Shown piece by piece: positions 16,641 through 24,967 of a stretch of 64,000 nucleotides of DNA. The position numbers were made by a program, and so were the translations under genes. The notes beneath the pieces are model-generated. The model saw only the letters and a list, made by a program, of their open reading frames with translations, had not been told where the DNA came from and did no database searches. How positions within the stretch are numbered: the stretch's first letter is position 1; every line of letters begins with the position of its first letter. The DNA comes from Catellatospora bangladeshensis (GTDB taxonomy: Bacteria > Actinomycetota > Actinomycetes > Mycobacteriales > Micromonosporaceae): assembly GCF_016862575.1 (NCBI RefSeq), contig NZ_BONF01000020.1:124001-188000 (forward strand), read 5' to 3'.

Positions 16641-16667
16641 CCCTCAAGACCGTCCGAAAGATCGTCC

Positions 16668-16726
16668 GACTTGCCTGGCACATGGGCACTCCGGGGCTCC
16701 GGATAGGCCCGAGTGCCAGGCAAGTC
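16668..16726. terminator. large inverted repeat, bidirectional terminator
   Basis: Two 20-nt arms (16668-16687 and 16707-16726) pair at 18 positions, 14 of them consecutive (GACTTGCCTGGCAC with GTGCCAGGCAAGTC). It lies between the convergent cold-shock gene and mqnD. Confidence 0.7.
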
Positions 16727-16739
16727 CGCTGATCAAGGG

Positions 16740-17543
16740 CTAAAGGTCGACCGGTGGGACCAGGCCCTCGGCGGCGGCGCGGTGGAGGAGGGCGCGGGCG
16801 GCGGCGAGGCCGTCGGCGCCGAGGTCCTCGGTGAAGTCGTTGACGTAGAGCTTGATGTGCTGGTCGACGACGGCCGGCTCCATCTCCTGGGCGTGCGCGA
16901 GCACGTAGGCGCGGCTCGCCTCGGGGTCCGCCCAGGCGGCGCGCACAGACGTCCGGATCCACTCCGTCGCCGCGGCGGCGTCGACGGTGCCGCGCTTGGC
17001 CAGGATGGCGCCGAGCGGGATGGGCAGCCCGGTGTCGCCCTCCCACCACTGGCCGAGGTCGACGAGGCTGGTCAGGCCGAAGCGCTGGTAGGTGAAGCGG
17101 GCCTCGTGGATGACCAGGCCGGCGTCGTAGCGGCCCGCGGCGACCCCGGGCATGATCTCGTGGAACGGCACCACCTCGATGCGGCCCGGGACCTGCCCGG
17201 TCTGCGCGGCCCACAGCCGAAAGAGCAGATACGCCGTGGTGCGGTCGCCGGGCACGGCCACGGTCGCGCCGGAGATGTCGCCCCGTCCCGCCGTGAGCAG
17301 CAGCGGACCGCAACCGCGGCCCAGCGCGCCGCCGCAGGGCAGCAGCTCGTACGCGTCCAGCAGCCACGGCAGCGCCGCATAGCTGACCTTGACCAGGTCG
17401 AACCGCCCGTCGAGCGCGGCGGTGTTGGTGACGTCGACGTCCGCGAAGGTGACGTCCAGCTCCGGCGCGCCCGGCACCAGGCCGTGCACCAGCGCGTGGA
17501 AGACGAACGTGTCGTTCGGGCAGGGCGAGAAGGCGATCCTCAC
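16740..17543 (-). CDS. mqnD: 1,4-dihydroxy-6-naphthoate synthase (menaquinone, futalosine pathway)
   Basis: 267 residues. The opening MRIAFSPCPNDTFVFHALVHG is characteristic of MqnD, with a periplasmic-binding-protein-like fold throughout. MqnD converts cyclic dehypoxanthinyl futalosine to 1,4-dihydroxy-6-naphthoate in the cytoplasm. The GTG start overlaps the TGA of the DUF2530 gene by 4 bp (GTGA), so the two are translationally coupled. The futalosine hydrolase gene mqnB lies divergently about 1.2 kb away, which supports the pathway. Readings of this frame beyond the GTG are not coding. Confidence 0.92.
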   Translation of the reverse strand: MRIAFSPCPNDTFVFHALVHGLVPGAPELDVTFADVDVTNTAALDGRFDLVKVSYAALPWLLDAYELLPCGGALGRGCGPLLLTAGRGDISGATVAVPGDRTTAYLLFRLWAAQTGQVPGRIEVVPFHEIMPGVAAGRYDAGLVIHEARFTYQRFGLTSLVDLGQWWEGDTGLPIPLGAILAKRGTVDAAAATEWIRTSVRAAWADPEASRAYVLAHAQEMEPAVVDQHIKLYVNDFTEDLGADGLAAARALLHRAAAEGLVPPVDL

Positions 17544-17770
17544 GAGCGGCGGGCCTTCCGGTGCCGGTCGTGCACGATCATCGTGAGCAGCCCGGGGATG
17601 CCCCACACCACGCCCGCGACGCAGATGGACAGCCAGCTCTCGTGGCCGTTGGCGGTCAGCCAGTCCTTGTTGAGCAGCAGCACGAGGCCGGCCAGCGCGA
17701 ACGCGGCCATCCCGGCGAGGGCGAAGGGCACCGTCGGCGGGTCCAGCGGTTTGGGTGGTTCCAGAGGCAC
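17540..17770 (-). CDS. DUF2530 family small membrane protein
   Basis: 76 residues with two hydrophobic helices (about 15-34 and 46-64), a Pro-rich N-terminus (PLEPPKPLDPPTVPF) and a basic end, as in the actinobacterial DUF2530 family. Function unknown. The GTG at 17770 has TACCCT 6 nt upstream, so it is probably leaderless. It is the first gene of a two-gene unit with mqnD. Only 32 bp separate it from the divergent membrane-protein gene at 17803, so both promoters overlap. Confidence 0.8.
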   Translation of the reverse strand: MPLEPPKPLDPPTVPFALAGMAAFALAGLVLLLNKDWLTANGHESWLSICVAGVVWGIPGLLTMIVHDRHRKARRS

Positions 17771-17802
17771 GCTGACAGGGTACGCGCTGGCAGGATGTCA
17801 CC

Positions 17803-18756
17803 ATGCCCCTGCTGCAAACCCTCCAGCGCCTCGCGGACGTGCTGGTCCGGATCGTCCGGGTGCTCATCGCCACGGTCAGCCGCTCGGTCGTCGGCATCCG
17901 CTGGCTGACCCGCACCGCGCTGCGGGTCCGGGTGCAGGGCTCGAACGGGGTCACCGGCGTGGCCCGCCTGTTCGACCTGCACGCCGTGGTCGTCGCCGCG
18001 GACCTGTCGCTGCTGGCGGGACTGCTCTGGCTGGTGGACGCGCCCGCCCCGGCACAGGTGTGGGCGGCGGCCCTGCTCGGGCTGGGCCTGGCCATCCCGG
18101 CCGCGCTGCTGATCGGACACCGCCCGGCGGCGGGCCGCGCGGTGATCGGCCTCACCCTCGTGGGCCGGGGCGTGGCCACGATCCTGGCCGCGCAGTGGCT
18201 CGGCAGCGCCGGGCTGCTGGTGCTGGCACTGGTGGCGCTGATCCTGCCGCAGTGGGCCGTGCACCTGACCCTGCTGCGCCGCCTGCTCGCCCCCGGCGTG
18301 CGCCCGTGGGCCACGCTGTGGCACGCGAGCCAGTACGCCCTGATCGCAGGCCTGGTGACCGGGGTGACCGGCGTCGTCATCGGCGCGTTCGTGAACGGCT
18401 GGCCGATGTGGGTGGCCGCCGTCCTGCTCACGGTCGGCGCCCTGCTCGCGCTGCGCCTGCCCGCGCCGGGCGGTGCGGCGGGCGCGGTCGGGGGCGGTGG
18501 TCTCGGCTCGGGCAGTGCGGGGTCGGGCGGCACGACTGCTCCCGGTTCGGGCCGCGCCGGTTCGGGCCGCGTCGGTTCGGGTGGCGCCGGTTCCGGCGGC
18601 TCGGGGCCGGGCGCGTCCGGCCGGAGCGGTGACGGCACGGCCACGCCGCCGCCGGCTCAGCGGCAGCCGCGGCAGGACCAGCCGACCCTCCCCGAGGGCT
18701 TCCACGTGTACCGTCCGTCGTCGCTGGAGTCCGGCGACGAGGGGAGGCAGAAGTGA
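17803..18756 (+). CDS. multi-pass membrane protein with Gly/Ser-rich C-terminal region
   Basis: 317 residues. After an amphipathic N-terminus there are about five to six hydrophobic segments (residues 62-80, 85-105, 112-150, 175-200, 205-225). A low-complexity stretch of Gly, Ser and Ala (about 228-285) and a soluble tail ending PEGFHVYRPSSLE follow. Family not recognised. Its TGA overlaps the GTG of mqnB by 4 bp, so it is translationally coupled to menaquinone synthesis. A membrane role linked to quinones is a guess. CAGGAT lies 6 nt before the ATG and may be a -10. Confidence 0.7.
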   Translation: MPLLQTLQRLADVLVRIVRVLIATVSRSVVGIRWLTRTALRVRVQGSNGVTGVARLFDLHAVVVAADLSLLAGLLWLVDAPAPAQVWAAALLGLGLAIPAALLIGHRPAAGRAVIGLTLVGRGVATILAAQWLGSAGLLVLALVALILPQWAVHLTLLRRLLAPGVRPWATLWHASQYALIAGLVTGVTGVVIGAFVNGWPMWVAAVLLTVGALLALRLPAPGGAAGAVGGGGLGSGSAGSGGTTAPGSGRAGSGRVGSGGAGSGGSGPGASGRSGDGTATPPPAQRQPRQDQPTLPEGFHVYRPSSLESGDEGRQK

Positions 18757-19382
18757 CGCTGCTGGTGGTGACGGCGGTCGACGCCGAGGCGCAGGCGGTC
18801 GCGCGAGGGCTGCCCGCGGGCGCGGACGTGCTGACGGCGCCGGTCGGGGTGGGGCCCGCCGCGGCGGCCGCGGGCACGGCCCGGCTGCTGGCGCTGGCCG
18901 GGGGCCGCTACCGGGCGGTGGTGTCGGCGGGCATCGGCGGTGGCATCGGCCTGGCGCCGGGCGCGACCGTCCTGGCGAGCCGTAGCATCGCGGCCGACCT
19001 CGGCGCGGACTCGCCGGACGGCTTCCTCAGCCTGGACGAGCTGGGCTTCGGCAGCGCGCTCGCGCCGGTGGACGCCGGGCTGCTGGACCGGCTGCGCGCG
19101 GCGCTCCCCGGCGCGGCGGTCGGCGACGTGCTGACCGTGTCCACGGTCACCGGCACGGTTGCGGGCACCGCCGAGCTGCTGCGCCGCCATCCCGACGCGC
19201 TCGCCGAGGCGATGGAGGGCTACGGGGTGGCCTGCGCCGCGCAGGGAGCCGGGCTGCCCTTCGCGGAGCTGCGTACCATCTCGAACCCGGTCGGCCCGCG
19301 GGACCGCGCCGCCTGGCGCATCGGCGACGCCCTGGCCGCGCTCACGCACGCGGCCCCGGCCTTCGCCACCCTGCTGGGCTGA
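18753..19382 (+). CDS. mqnB: futalosine hydrolase (menaquinone, futalosine pathway)
   Basis: 209 residues of the PNP/MTAN nucleosidase fold, with VVTAVDAEAQAV at the start, a GIGGGIGL phosphate-loop-like segment, a MEGYGVACAA substrate block and a SNPVGPRD block, as expected for MqnB. It releases hypoxanthine from futalosine. The start is fixed by the GTGA overlap with the preceding membrane-protein gene. With mqnD on the opposite strand it marks the futalosine route in this organism; MqnA, MqnC and MqnE are not in the window. Confidence 0.92.
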   Translation: MTLLVVTAVDAEAQAVARGLPAGADVLTAPVGVGPAAAAAGTARLLALAGGRYRAVVSAGIGGGIGLAPGATVLASRSIAADLGADSPDGFLSLDELGFGSALAPVDAGLLDRLRAALPGAAVGDVLTVSTVTGTVAGTAELLRRHPDALAEAMEGYGVACAAQGAGLPFAELRTISNPVGPRDRAAWRIGDALAALTHAAPAFATLLG

Positions 19383-19386
19383 GCGG

Positions 19387-20148
19387 TCAGACCTCGACCT
19401 CTTCGACGCCGCCGTCGTCGTAGATGGTGGGCGGGGCCGGGATGACGGTCTCGTCGATCAGCACCTCGGAGTGGCCGCCGCAGCCGTGGTCCAGCGAGAC
19501 CACCCGGCCGTCGTCGGGGGCGTACACATTGGTGCAGGCACCGAACATGCGCCCGAGCGTGCCGCCCAGCCGCACGTAGAACGCGCAGGACACGCAGCGC
19601 GCGGTGCGCGGCGCGGCGACCGAGATGGGCGCGTCGGGGCCGGACTCGCCGTCGTACCAGCGCTGGGCGGCCTCCTCGCGGCCGAGCGGCGAGAGGATGC
19701 GCGGGCGGCCCAGGCCCAGCTCCCAGGCGACGTCGTCGACCTCGGGGTCGCCGCCGAGCATGTAGCCGGGGGTGAGCCGGTCGTCGTCCTCCGGCGTGGG
19801 CAGCAGGTCGCCGACGCCCAGGTCGCCGGGGTGCAGCCGCTCGTGCCAGGGCACCCAGCCGGGGGCGAGCAGCGCGTCGCCGCCGGGCAGCAGCACCGTC
19901 TCGCACACGGTGACGTGCTTGCTGCGCGGGGCCCGGGTCACCGTCACGGCCCACTGCCAGCCGCGGTATCCGGGCAGGTCGCAGGAGAAGTAGTGGGTCA
20001 CCACCCGGTCGCCCTCGGCGGTCACGTTCAGATGCTCGCCGACGTGGCCGGGATCCTCGGTGATCGCGGCACGGGCGATCTCGACGGCCTCGGCGCAGGC
20101 CTGGTCGACTTTCGGGGCGCGGGTGGCGGTCCTGGTCACGTCCCCCAT
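19387..20148 (-). CDS. DUF3027 family protein
   Basis: 253 residues matching the actinobacterial DUF3027 family: a GYRGWQWAV block, an APGWVPWHERLHPGDLGVGD block and C-terminal cysteines in RCVSCAFYVRLGG and FGACTNVYAPDDG that look like metal ligands. Function unknown. The gene ends 4 bp beyond mqnB in a convergent arrangement. The start may be ATG 20148 or GTG 20139. Confidence 0.85.
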   Translation of the reverse strand: MGDVTRTATRAPKVDQACAEAVEIARAAITEDPGHVGEHLNVTAEGDRVVTHYFSCDLPGYRGWQWAVTVTRAPRSKHVTVCETVLLPGGDALLAPGWVPWHERLHPGDLGVGDLLPTPEDDDRLTPGYMLGGDPEVDDVAWELGLGRPRILSPLGREEAAQRWYDGESGPDAPISVAAPRTARCVSCAFYVRLGGTLGRMFGACTNVYAPDDGRVVSLDHGCGGHSEVLIDETVIPAPPTIYDDGGVEEVEV

Positions 20149-20277
20149 TCTTGCCTATCGCTGACACGGCGCTTCGCGGACCCGGCTGTCCCGCCCCCTG
20201 TATCACCGTTGTTTCGCTCCCATACCGGTTCCGTGGGTCGGTACACAATCCGCCGTCGATCTGGAACGATGCGGCCC

Positions 20278-21732
20278 ATGAGCACAGCAGGCGGTGCGGT
20301 CGGCGGGATCGACCGTTACTTCGAGATCTCCGCCCGCGGGTCGACGATGTCCCGCGAGGTGCGTGGTGGCCTGGCCACTTTCTTCACGATGGCCTACATC
20401 GTGGTCCTCAACCCGCTCATCCTCGGCGGGGGCACGGACAAGAACGGGCAGCCCCTGGCCCCGGAGAGCATGGGCGGTCTGGCGGCGATCGCCGCGGTGA
20501 CCGCGCTGATGGCGGGCATTCTGACCATCCTGATGGGCGTGGTGGGCCGGTTCCCGCTCGCGCTGGCGGCGGGTCTCGGCGTCAACGCCCTCGTGGCGTA
20601 CGAGATCGCACCGCAGATGACCTGGGCCGACGCGATGGGCCTGGTGGTCATCGAGGGCGTGCTGATCGGCATCCTGGTGCTGACCGGCCTGCGGCAGGCG
20701 GTCTTCCACAGCGTGCCGATGCAGCTGAAGACCGCGATCGGCGTCGGCATCGGCCTCTTCCTGACCATCATCGGCCTCGTCGACGCGGGCTTCGTCCGCT
20801 CGACCGGCCAGGGCTCGCCCCCGATCGGCCTGGGCATCGGCGGCAAGATCGTGACCTGGCCGGGCCTGGTCTTCGTGATCGGCCTGCTGGCGACGATCGT
20901 GCTGGTGGTACGGAAGGTCAAGGGCGCGATCCTGATCGGCATCATCGGCTCCACCGTGCTGGCGATCATCGTGGAGGCGATCGCCAAGGTGGGCCCGATG
21001 GGCGGCCCGAACGGCACCCCGGCCGGCTGGAGCCTGAACGTCCCGGTCATCCCGGACAAGTGGATCAGCACCCCGGACCTGTCGCTGCTCGGCAACTTCA
21101 ACGTGCTCGGCGGCTGGGAGACCGCGGGCCCGGTGGTGGCCGCGATGTTCGTGTTCACCCTGCTGCTCACGGACTTCTTCGACACGATGGGCACCATGGT
21201 CGCCGTCGCCCAGGAGGGGGACATGCTCGGCGAGGACGGCATGGTGCCGCGGACCCGGGAGATCCTGCTGGTCGACTCGATCGCGGCCGCGGCCGGCGGC
21301 GCGGCGAGCACGTCGAGCAACACGTCGTACATCGAGAGCGCGGCGGGTGTGGCCGAGGGGGCGCGGACCGGTTTCGCCAACCTCGTCACCGGTGCCCTGT
21401 TCCTGCTGGCGATGTTCCTGTCGCCGCTGGTCACGGTGGTGCCGTTCGAGGCCGCCTCGGTGGCGTTGATCATCGTGGGCTTCCTGATGATGACCGCGGT
21501 GCGCAACATCGACTGGACCGACTACGAGATCGGCATCCCGGCGTTCCTGGCGATCGTGCTGATGCCGTTCACGTACTCCATCTCCAACGGCATCGGCGCC
21601 GGTGTGATCACGTACGTGCTGATCAAGCTGGTCAAGGGCAAGCTGCGGGACGTGCACCCGCTGCTGTGGATCGTGGCGCTCCTCTTCGTGGTCTATTTCT
21701 GCGTGGGCGCGCTCGAGAAGCTGGTTTTCTGA
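20278..21732 (+). CDS. purine (adenine/guanine/hypoxanthine) permease, AzgA/NCS2-like
   Basis: 484 residues with about 12-14 membrane segments. Family marks seen: RGGLATFFTMAYIVVLNP near the start, GLGVNALVAY, TDFFDTMGTMVAVAQ, and the STSSNTSYIESAAG loop that is diagnostic of the AzgA/PbuG branch of nucleobase permeases. It imports purine bases, probably by proton symport. ATG 20278 (MSTAGG) is preferred by comparison with the family; ATG 20269 is an alternative. No purine riboswitch is visible in the 130-bp leader. Confidence 0.9.
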   Translation: MSTAGGAVGGIDRYFEISARGSTMSREVRGGLATFFTMAYIVVLNPLILGGGTDKNGQPLAPESMGGLAAIAAVTALMAGILTILMGVVGRFPLALAAGLGVNALVAYEIAPQMTWADAMGLVVIEGVLIGILVLTGLRQAVFHSVPMQLKTAIGVGIGLFLTIIGLVDAGFVRSTGQGSPPIGLGIGGKIVTWPGLVFVIGLLATIVLVVRKVKGAILIGIIGSTVLAIIVEAIAKVGPMGGPNGTPAGWSLNVPVIPDKWISTPDLSLLGNFNVLGGWETAGPVVAAMFVFTLLLTDFFDTMGTMVAVAQEGDMLGEDGMVPRTREILLVDSIAAAAGGAASTSSNTSYIESAAGVAEGARTGFANLVTGALFLLAMFLSPLVTVVPFEAASVALIIVGFLMMTAVRNIDWTDYEIGIPAFLAIVLMPFTYSISNGIGAGVITYVLIKLVKGKLRDVHPLLWIVALLFVVYFCVGALEKLVF

Positions 21733-21777
21733 GAGCGTGACCGCGCTCACCTCGGCAAAGGCATATCGTTAGCCAGG

Positions 21778-21798
21778 CTTATTAGCTAAGCTAATAAG
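21778..21798. promoter_or_regulatory. palindromic operator over the MarR-gene -10
   Basis: CTTATTAGCT, one A, then AGCTAATAAG is a perfect 10+1+10 palindrome. TAAGCT (21787-21792), inside it, is a -10 box 7 nt before the GTG at 21800. The geometry fits autorepression by the MarR protein. Confidence 0.7.
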
Positions 21799-21799
21799 C

Positions 21800-22249
21800 G
21801 TGACGGAGCAGGTGGTGATGGTGGCGCAGGCTACTCCCGAGGAGCTGACCGAGCGGCTCCGCGACGCCATCACCCGGCTCAACCGGCGGTTGCGCCAGGA
21901 GCGCCCGGTCGGCGATCTCACCGTTACCCAGCTGTCGGCCCTCACCAGCCTTCGTATCGGCGGCGCGCTCACCCCCCGCGAGCTGTCCGAGGCGGAGCGG
22001 GTGCAGCCGCCCACGATGACCAAGATCGTGGCCAAGCTGGAGGAGCGCGGTCTGATCAGCCGGACCCCGCACCCCACCGACGGGCGGCAGGTGTTGCTGT
22101 CGCCCAGCGACCAGGGGCTCGCGGTGCTCGAGGACTACCAACGGGTCCGCGACGAGTGGCTGGCCGGGAAACTGGCCGAGCTGACCGCCGTGGAACGGGA
22201 GACCGTGGCCCGCGCCGCGGCCCTGCTGGAGCGGCTCGCCCGCGACTGA
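21800..22249 (+). CDS. MarR-family transcriptional regulator
   Basis: 149 residues with a winged HTH (LTVTQLSALTSLRIGGALTPRELSEAERV, then the wing HPTDGRQVLL) between dimerisation helices. Such proteins usually repress themselves and a neighbouring exporter. GTG 21800 is chosen because the transcript is probably leaderless; ATG 21818 with GGAG upstream is an alternative. The MFS transporter starts 22 bp after the stop codon, so the pair looks like a regulated efflux unit. An arrangement of this kind (MarR plus MFS near serC) recurs in actinobacteria. Confidence 0.88.
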   Translation: MTEQVVMVAQATPEELTERLRDAITRLNRRLRQERPVGDLTVTQLSALTSLRIGGALTPRELSEAERVQPPTMTKIVAKLEERGLISRTPHPTDGRQVLLSPSDQGLAVLEDYQRVRDEWLAGKLAELTAVERETVARAAALLERLARD

Positions 22250-22271
22250 CGCCCCCGCGTCAGCCCAGGAG

Positions 22272-23642
22272 ATGCCTGATCCGTCCGAACCGACCGGGAC
22301 CCCCGGCCGGCGAGCGGCGAAGGCTATCCGAGGAGGCGCACTCCGCGTGCGGGCACGACTGAGCACCACCTTCCGTTCCCTGACGGTTCGTAACTACCGG
22401 CTCTTCGCGGGCGGTCAGCTGATCAAGCTGATCGGCGTGTGGATGATGTATGTCGCCCAGGACTGGCTGGTCCTGGAGCTGAGTGACGACTCCCCGACCG
22501 CGCTGGGCCTGGTCACCGCACTGCAGTTCGTGCCGGTCATGCTGCTCACCCTGTACGCCGGCACGCTCGCCGACCGCTTCGACAAGCGCACCCTGCTGAT
22601 GATCTCCAACGGCGCGTGGGCGGTGCTGGCCATCGTGCAGGCCGTGCTGGTGGCCACCGGCGCCATCCAGCTCTGGCACATCATGATCTTCGCGCTGCTG
22701 CTCGGCATCGCCCAGGCCGTCGAGACCCCGGTGCGCCAGGCGTTCGTCTCCGAGCTGGTCGGCAAGCCGCTGCTGCCCAACGCGCTGTCGCTGTCCGCGG
22801 CCACCTTCCAGGCCGCCCGCATCACCGGCCCGGCCCTGGCCGGTGTCGCCATCGCGGTGCTGGGCACCGGCACCGTGTTCCTGGTCAGCACCGTCATGGC
22901 GATCGCCCCGGTGATCATGCAGGCCCGCATGGTCCCGGCCGAGCTGCACCGGCCCGAGCTGCCCCCGCTGGGCGAGCGGGAGAAGGCGAAGGTCGGCGAC
23001 GGCCTGCGCTACGTGCGCACCCGGCACGACCTGCTGCTGCCCATGGCGATGATGTTCGTGATCGCGATGTTCGGCTACAACTTCCAGCTCACCCTGGCGC
23101 TGCTGGCCAAGACCGTCTTCGCGACCGGCGCGGCCACCTTCGGCCTGTTCAACACGGCGCTGGCGGTCGGCTCGCTGGCCGGTGCGCTCGCCGGCACCGC
23201 CCGCAAGGGGCGCCCGTCGGTGTACCTGCTGCTCGCCGCCGCCGTCGCGTTCGGGCTGCTCGCGGTCGCGGTCGGGTTCGCGCCGTACAAGTGGCTGGTG
23301 CTGGCGCTGCTGGTGCCGACCGGCTTCAGCACCGTGTTCCTGGCCCAGGCCGCCAACCAGCGGGTCCAGCTGGGCGTGGACGGCGCGTTCCGGGGCCGGG
23401 TGATGGCGCTGTACGTGCTGATCTTCCTGGGCACCGCGCCCATCGGCTCGATGATCATCAGCTGGATCGCGGAGACCTTCGGGGCGGCGGCCGCCATCTG
23501 GCTGGGCGGGGCCGTCTCGCTGGTGGCCGCGGTCGCGGCGCTGATCTGGCAGCTGCGGCACGCCGGTGACCGGCTCGCCTTCCAGGCCCGCCCCACCCCG
23601 CGGGTCCGCGTAGTACACGCCGAGCCGGTGGGGGCGGCGTGA
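22272..23642 (+). CDS. MFS transporter (MFS_3 family)
   Basis: Up to 456 residues with about 10-12 helices. The FRSLTVRNYRLFAGGQLIKLIG opening and the YAGTLADRFDKRTLL loop signature place it in the MFS_3 group of exporters. Substrate unknown. The ATG at 22272 has AGGAG directly abutting it (no spacer); GTG 22347 with GAGGAGG about 12 nt upstream is a reasonable alternative and matches the length of relatives. It lies downstream of the MarR gene and is probably controlled by it. Confidence 0.85.
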   Translation: MPDPSEPTGTPGRRAAKAIRGGALRVRARLSTTFRSLTVRNYRLFAGGQLIKLIGVWMMYVAQDWLVLELSDDSPTALGLVTALQFVPVMLLTLYAGTLADRFDKRTLLMISNGAWAVLAIVQAVLVATGAIQLWHIMIFALLLGIAQAVETPVRQAFVSELVGKPLLPNALSLSAATFQAARITGPALAGVAIAVLGTGTVFLVSTVMAIAPVIMQARMVPAELHRPELPPLGEREKAKVGDGLRYVRTRHDLLLPMAMMFVIAMFGYNFQLTLALLAKTVFATGAATFGLFNTALAVGSLAGALAGTARKGRPSVYLLLAAAVAFGLLAVAVGFAPYKWLVLALLVPTGFSTVFLAQAANQRVQLGVDGAFRGRVMALYVLIFLGTAPIGSMIISWIAETFGAAAAIWLGGAVSLVAAVAALIWQLRHAGDRLAFQARPTPRVRVVHAEPVGAA

Positions 23643-23726
23643 CAAGTACACGGACGGGTGTGGTCGCGGTGGCGACACCGTATCCAGGTGGCGTCGTAAG
23701 CACCGTAGGGCATAAGGTCGGTTGAT

Positions 23727-24275
23727 GTGACGACTGAAAGCGCCCTTCCGCTCACGCTCGGCGTGATGGCGCTGGTCGGCATGCCCGCCGCCATCGCCGC
23801 GGCCATCTGTGCCGACGACGTCGTCGCGCACGTACGCAGCCGGGCCGGCCAGGTCCGCGACTCGTGGCACGAGCAGCGCACCCTCGACCGGCTGGAGCGC
23901 GCGTTCGCCCCCGCCCCGCCCGCCGGCCCGCCGTGGGTCGCCGCGGCCCGGGTGGCTGGGGTCGCCATCGTCGCCGCCCGCGAGGGCATGGTGCAGTTCG
24001 CCGCGCAGCGGCTCAACGCCGTCGGCCTCGCGCCGGACTGGCTGCCGCAGCCCGCCTCGGCGGGCCCGGCCCCGGTGCCGTTCGAGGAGATCGTGGACCG
24101 GCTGCGTGAGCTGGACCGCGACGACGTCCGCTACGACCAGGCGCTGCGCGACGCCTGCCAGTGCCTGGGCATCGCCGAGCACCTGACCGAGGTGGACGGC
24201 CTGGATCTGCAGATCGAGCGGGTACGCGTCGAGGGCGCGCTCATCGGCGCGGGAGTGGTCCTCACGGAGGACTGA
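23727..24275 (+). CDS. hypothetical protein with N-terminal membrane segment
   Basis: 182 residues, not recognised. Residues about 8-28 form a hydrophobic segment (LGVMALVGMPAAIAAAICA), followed by a helical, charged region and a C-terminal block with a QALRDACQCLGIAEHL pattern. The GTG at 23727 has TAAGGT 8 nt upstream, a leaderless start. Its TGA shares the A of the thpR ATG (TGATG), so the two genes are coupled. Confidence 0.7.
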   Translation: MTTESALPLTLGVMALVGMPAAIAAAICADDVVAHVRSRAGQVRDSWHEQRTLDRLERAFAPAPPAGPPWVAAARVAGVAIVAAREGMVQFAAQRLNAVGLAPDWLPQPASAGPAPVPFEEIVDRLRELDRDDVRYDQALRDACQCLGIAEHLTEVDGLDLQIERVRVEGALIGAGVVLTED

Positions 24276-24817
24276 TGCGCCTGTTCGCCGCCGTCTTCCC
24301 GCCGCCGGAGGCGGTGGACCACCTGGCCGCCGTGGTACGCGGCCTGGCGGTCGGCCGGGCCGGGGCACGGGTCGGCGCGACGGACCGCTGGCACCTCACC
24401 CTGGCCTTCCTGGGCGACGTCCCCGAGGAGTCCACGGGCGCCGCCGCACTGGCCCTGTCCGCCGTGGACGGCCCCCTCGGCGAACTGCGCTTCCAGGGCG
24501 GCGGAAAGTTCGGCCACGGCCGCTCCACGGTCCTGTGGGCGGGCGTCGCAGGTGACGTCGAGGGCCTGTCCCGCATCACCCGTGCCCTGCGCCGCGAGCT
24601 GCGCGCCCGCCGCCTGCACCCCGACGACAAGCGCTTCAACCCGCACCTGACCATCGCCCGCCCCGGCGACCGCGTCCCCCGCGCCGACCTGGCCGCCGAC
24701 ATCGAGACGCTGCACGGCTACGCGGGGCCCGCCTGGCCGGTGACCGAGCTGGTCCTCATCAGTTCGCAACTCGGCCCCAGCCCGGTCTACACCGCGCTCG
24801 CTCACCACCCGCTCTGA
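24275..24817 (+). CDS. thpR: RNA 2',3'-cyclic phosphodiesterase / 2'-5' RNA ligase family
   Basis: 180 residues of the 2H phosphoesterase superfamily. Both HxTx motifs are present (HLTL near residue 45 and HLTI near 128), and the N-terminus MRLFAAVFPP is typical of ThpR. It opens 2',3'-cyclic phosphates on RNA in vitro; its cellular job is unsettled. GGAGG 4 nt before the ATG and the TGATG overlap fix the start. A 24-bp inverted repeat follows the gene. Confidence 0.9.
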   Translation: MRLFAAVFPPPEAVDHLAAVVRGLAVGRAGARVGATDRWHLTLAFLGDVPEESTGAAALALSAVDGPLGELRFQGGGKFGHGRSTVLWAGVAGDVEGLSRITRALRRELRARRLHPDDKRFNPHLTIARPGDRVPRADLAADIETLHGYAGPAWPVTELVLISSQLGPSPVYTALAHHPL

Positions 24818-24875
24818 CGCCCACCGTCGGGCCACCGCGCCGCTCAGGGCCGCGGGTGGGGCCGCACAGGGTCGG

Positions 24876-24956
24876 TGGCGTCGATCTTGCGCGAACTGTT
24901 GCCTTTTTGTCGGGATGGTGCGTGTCGTCCCCACAGTTCGCGCAAGATCGACGCCA
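24876..24956. repeat. 24-bp perfect inverted repeat (GATC-containing), terminator-like
   Basis: The arms 24876-24899 and 24933-24956 are perfectly complementary and contain GATCTTGCGCGAACTGT and its complement. The 33-nt loop includes a T5 run. The element lies between the convergent thpR and aldo/keto reductase genes. Its form (GATC near both ends, long perfect arms) resembles the 61-bp family, but the sequence is different. It may act as a bidirectional terminator. Confidence 0.75.
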
Positions 24957-24967
24957 GAGGGCGGGGG

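Noticed and set aside
20149-20277. Purine riboswitch before the purine permease
   Set aside because: No purine-aptamer junction sequences could be recognised in the leader.
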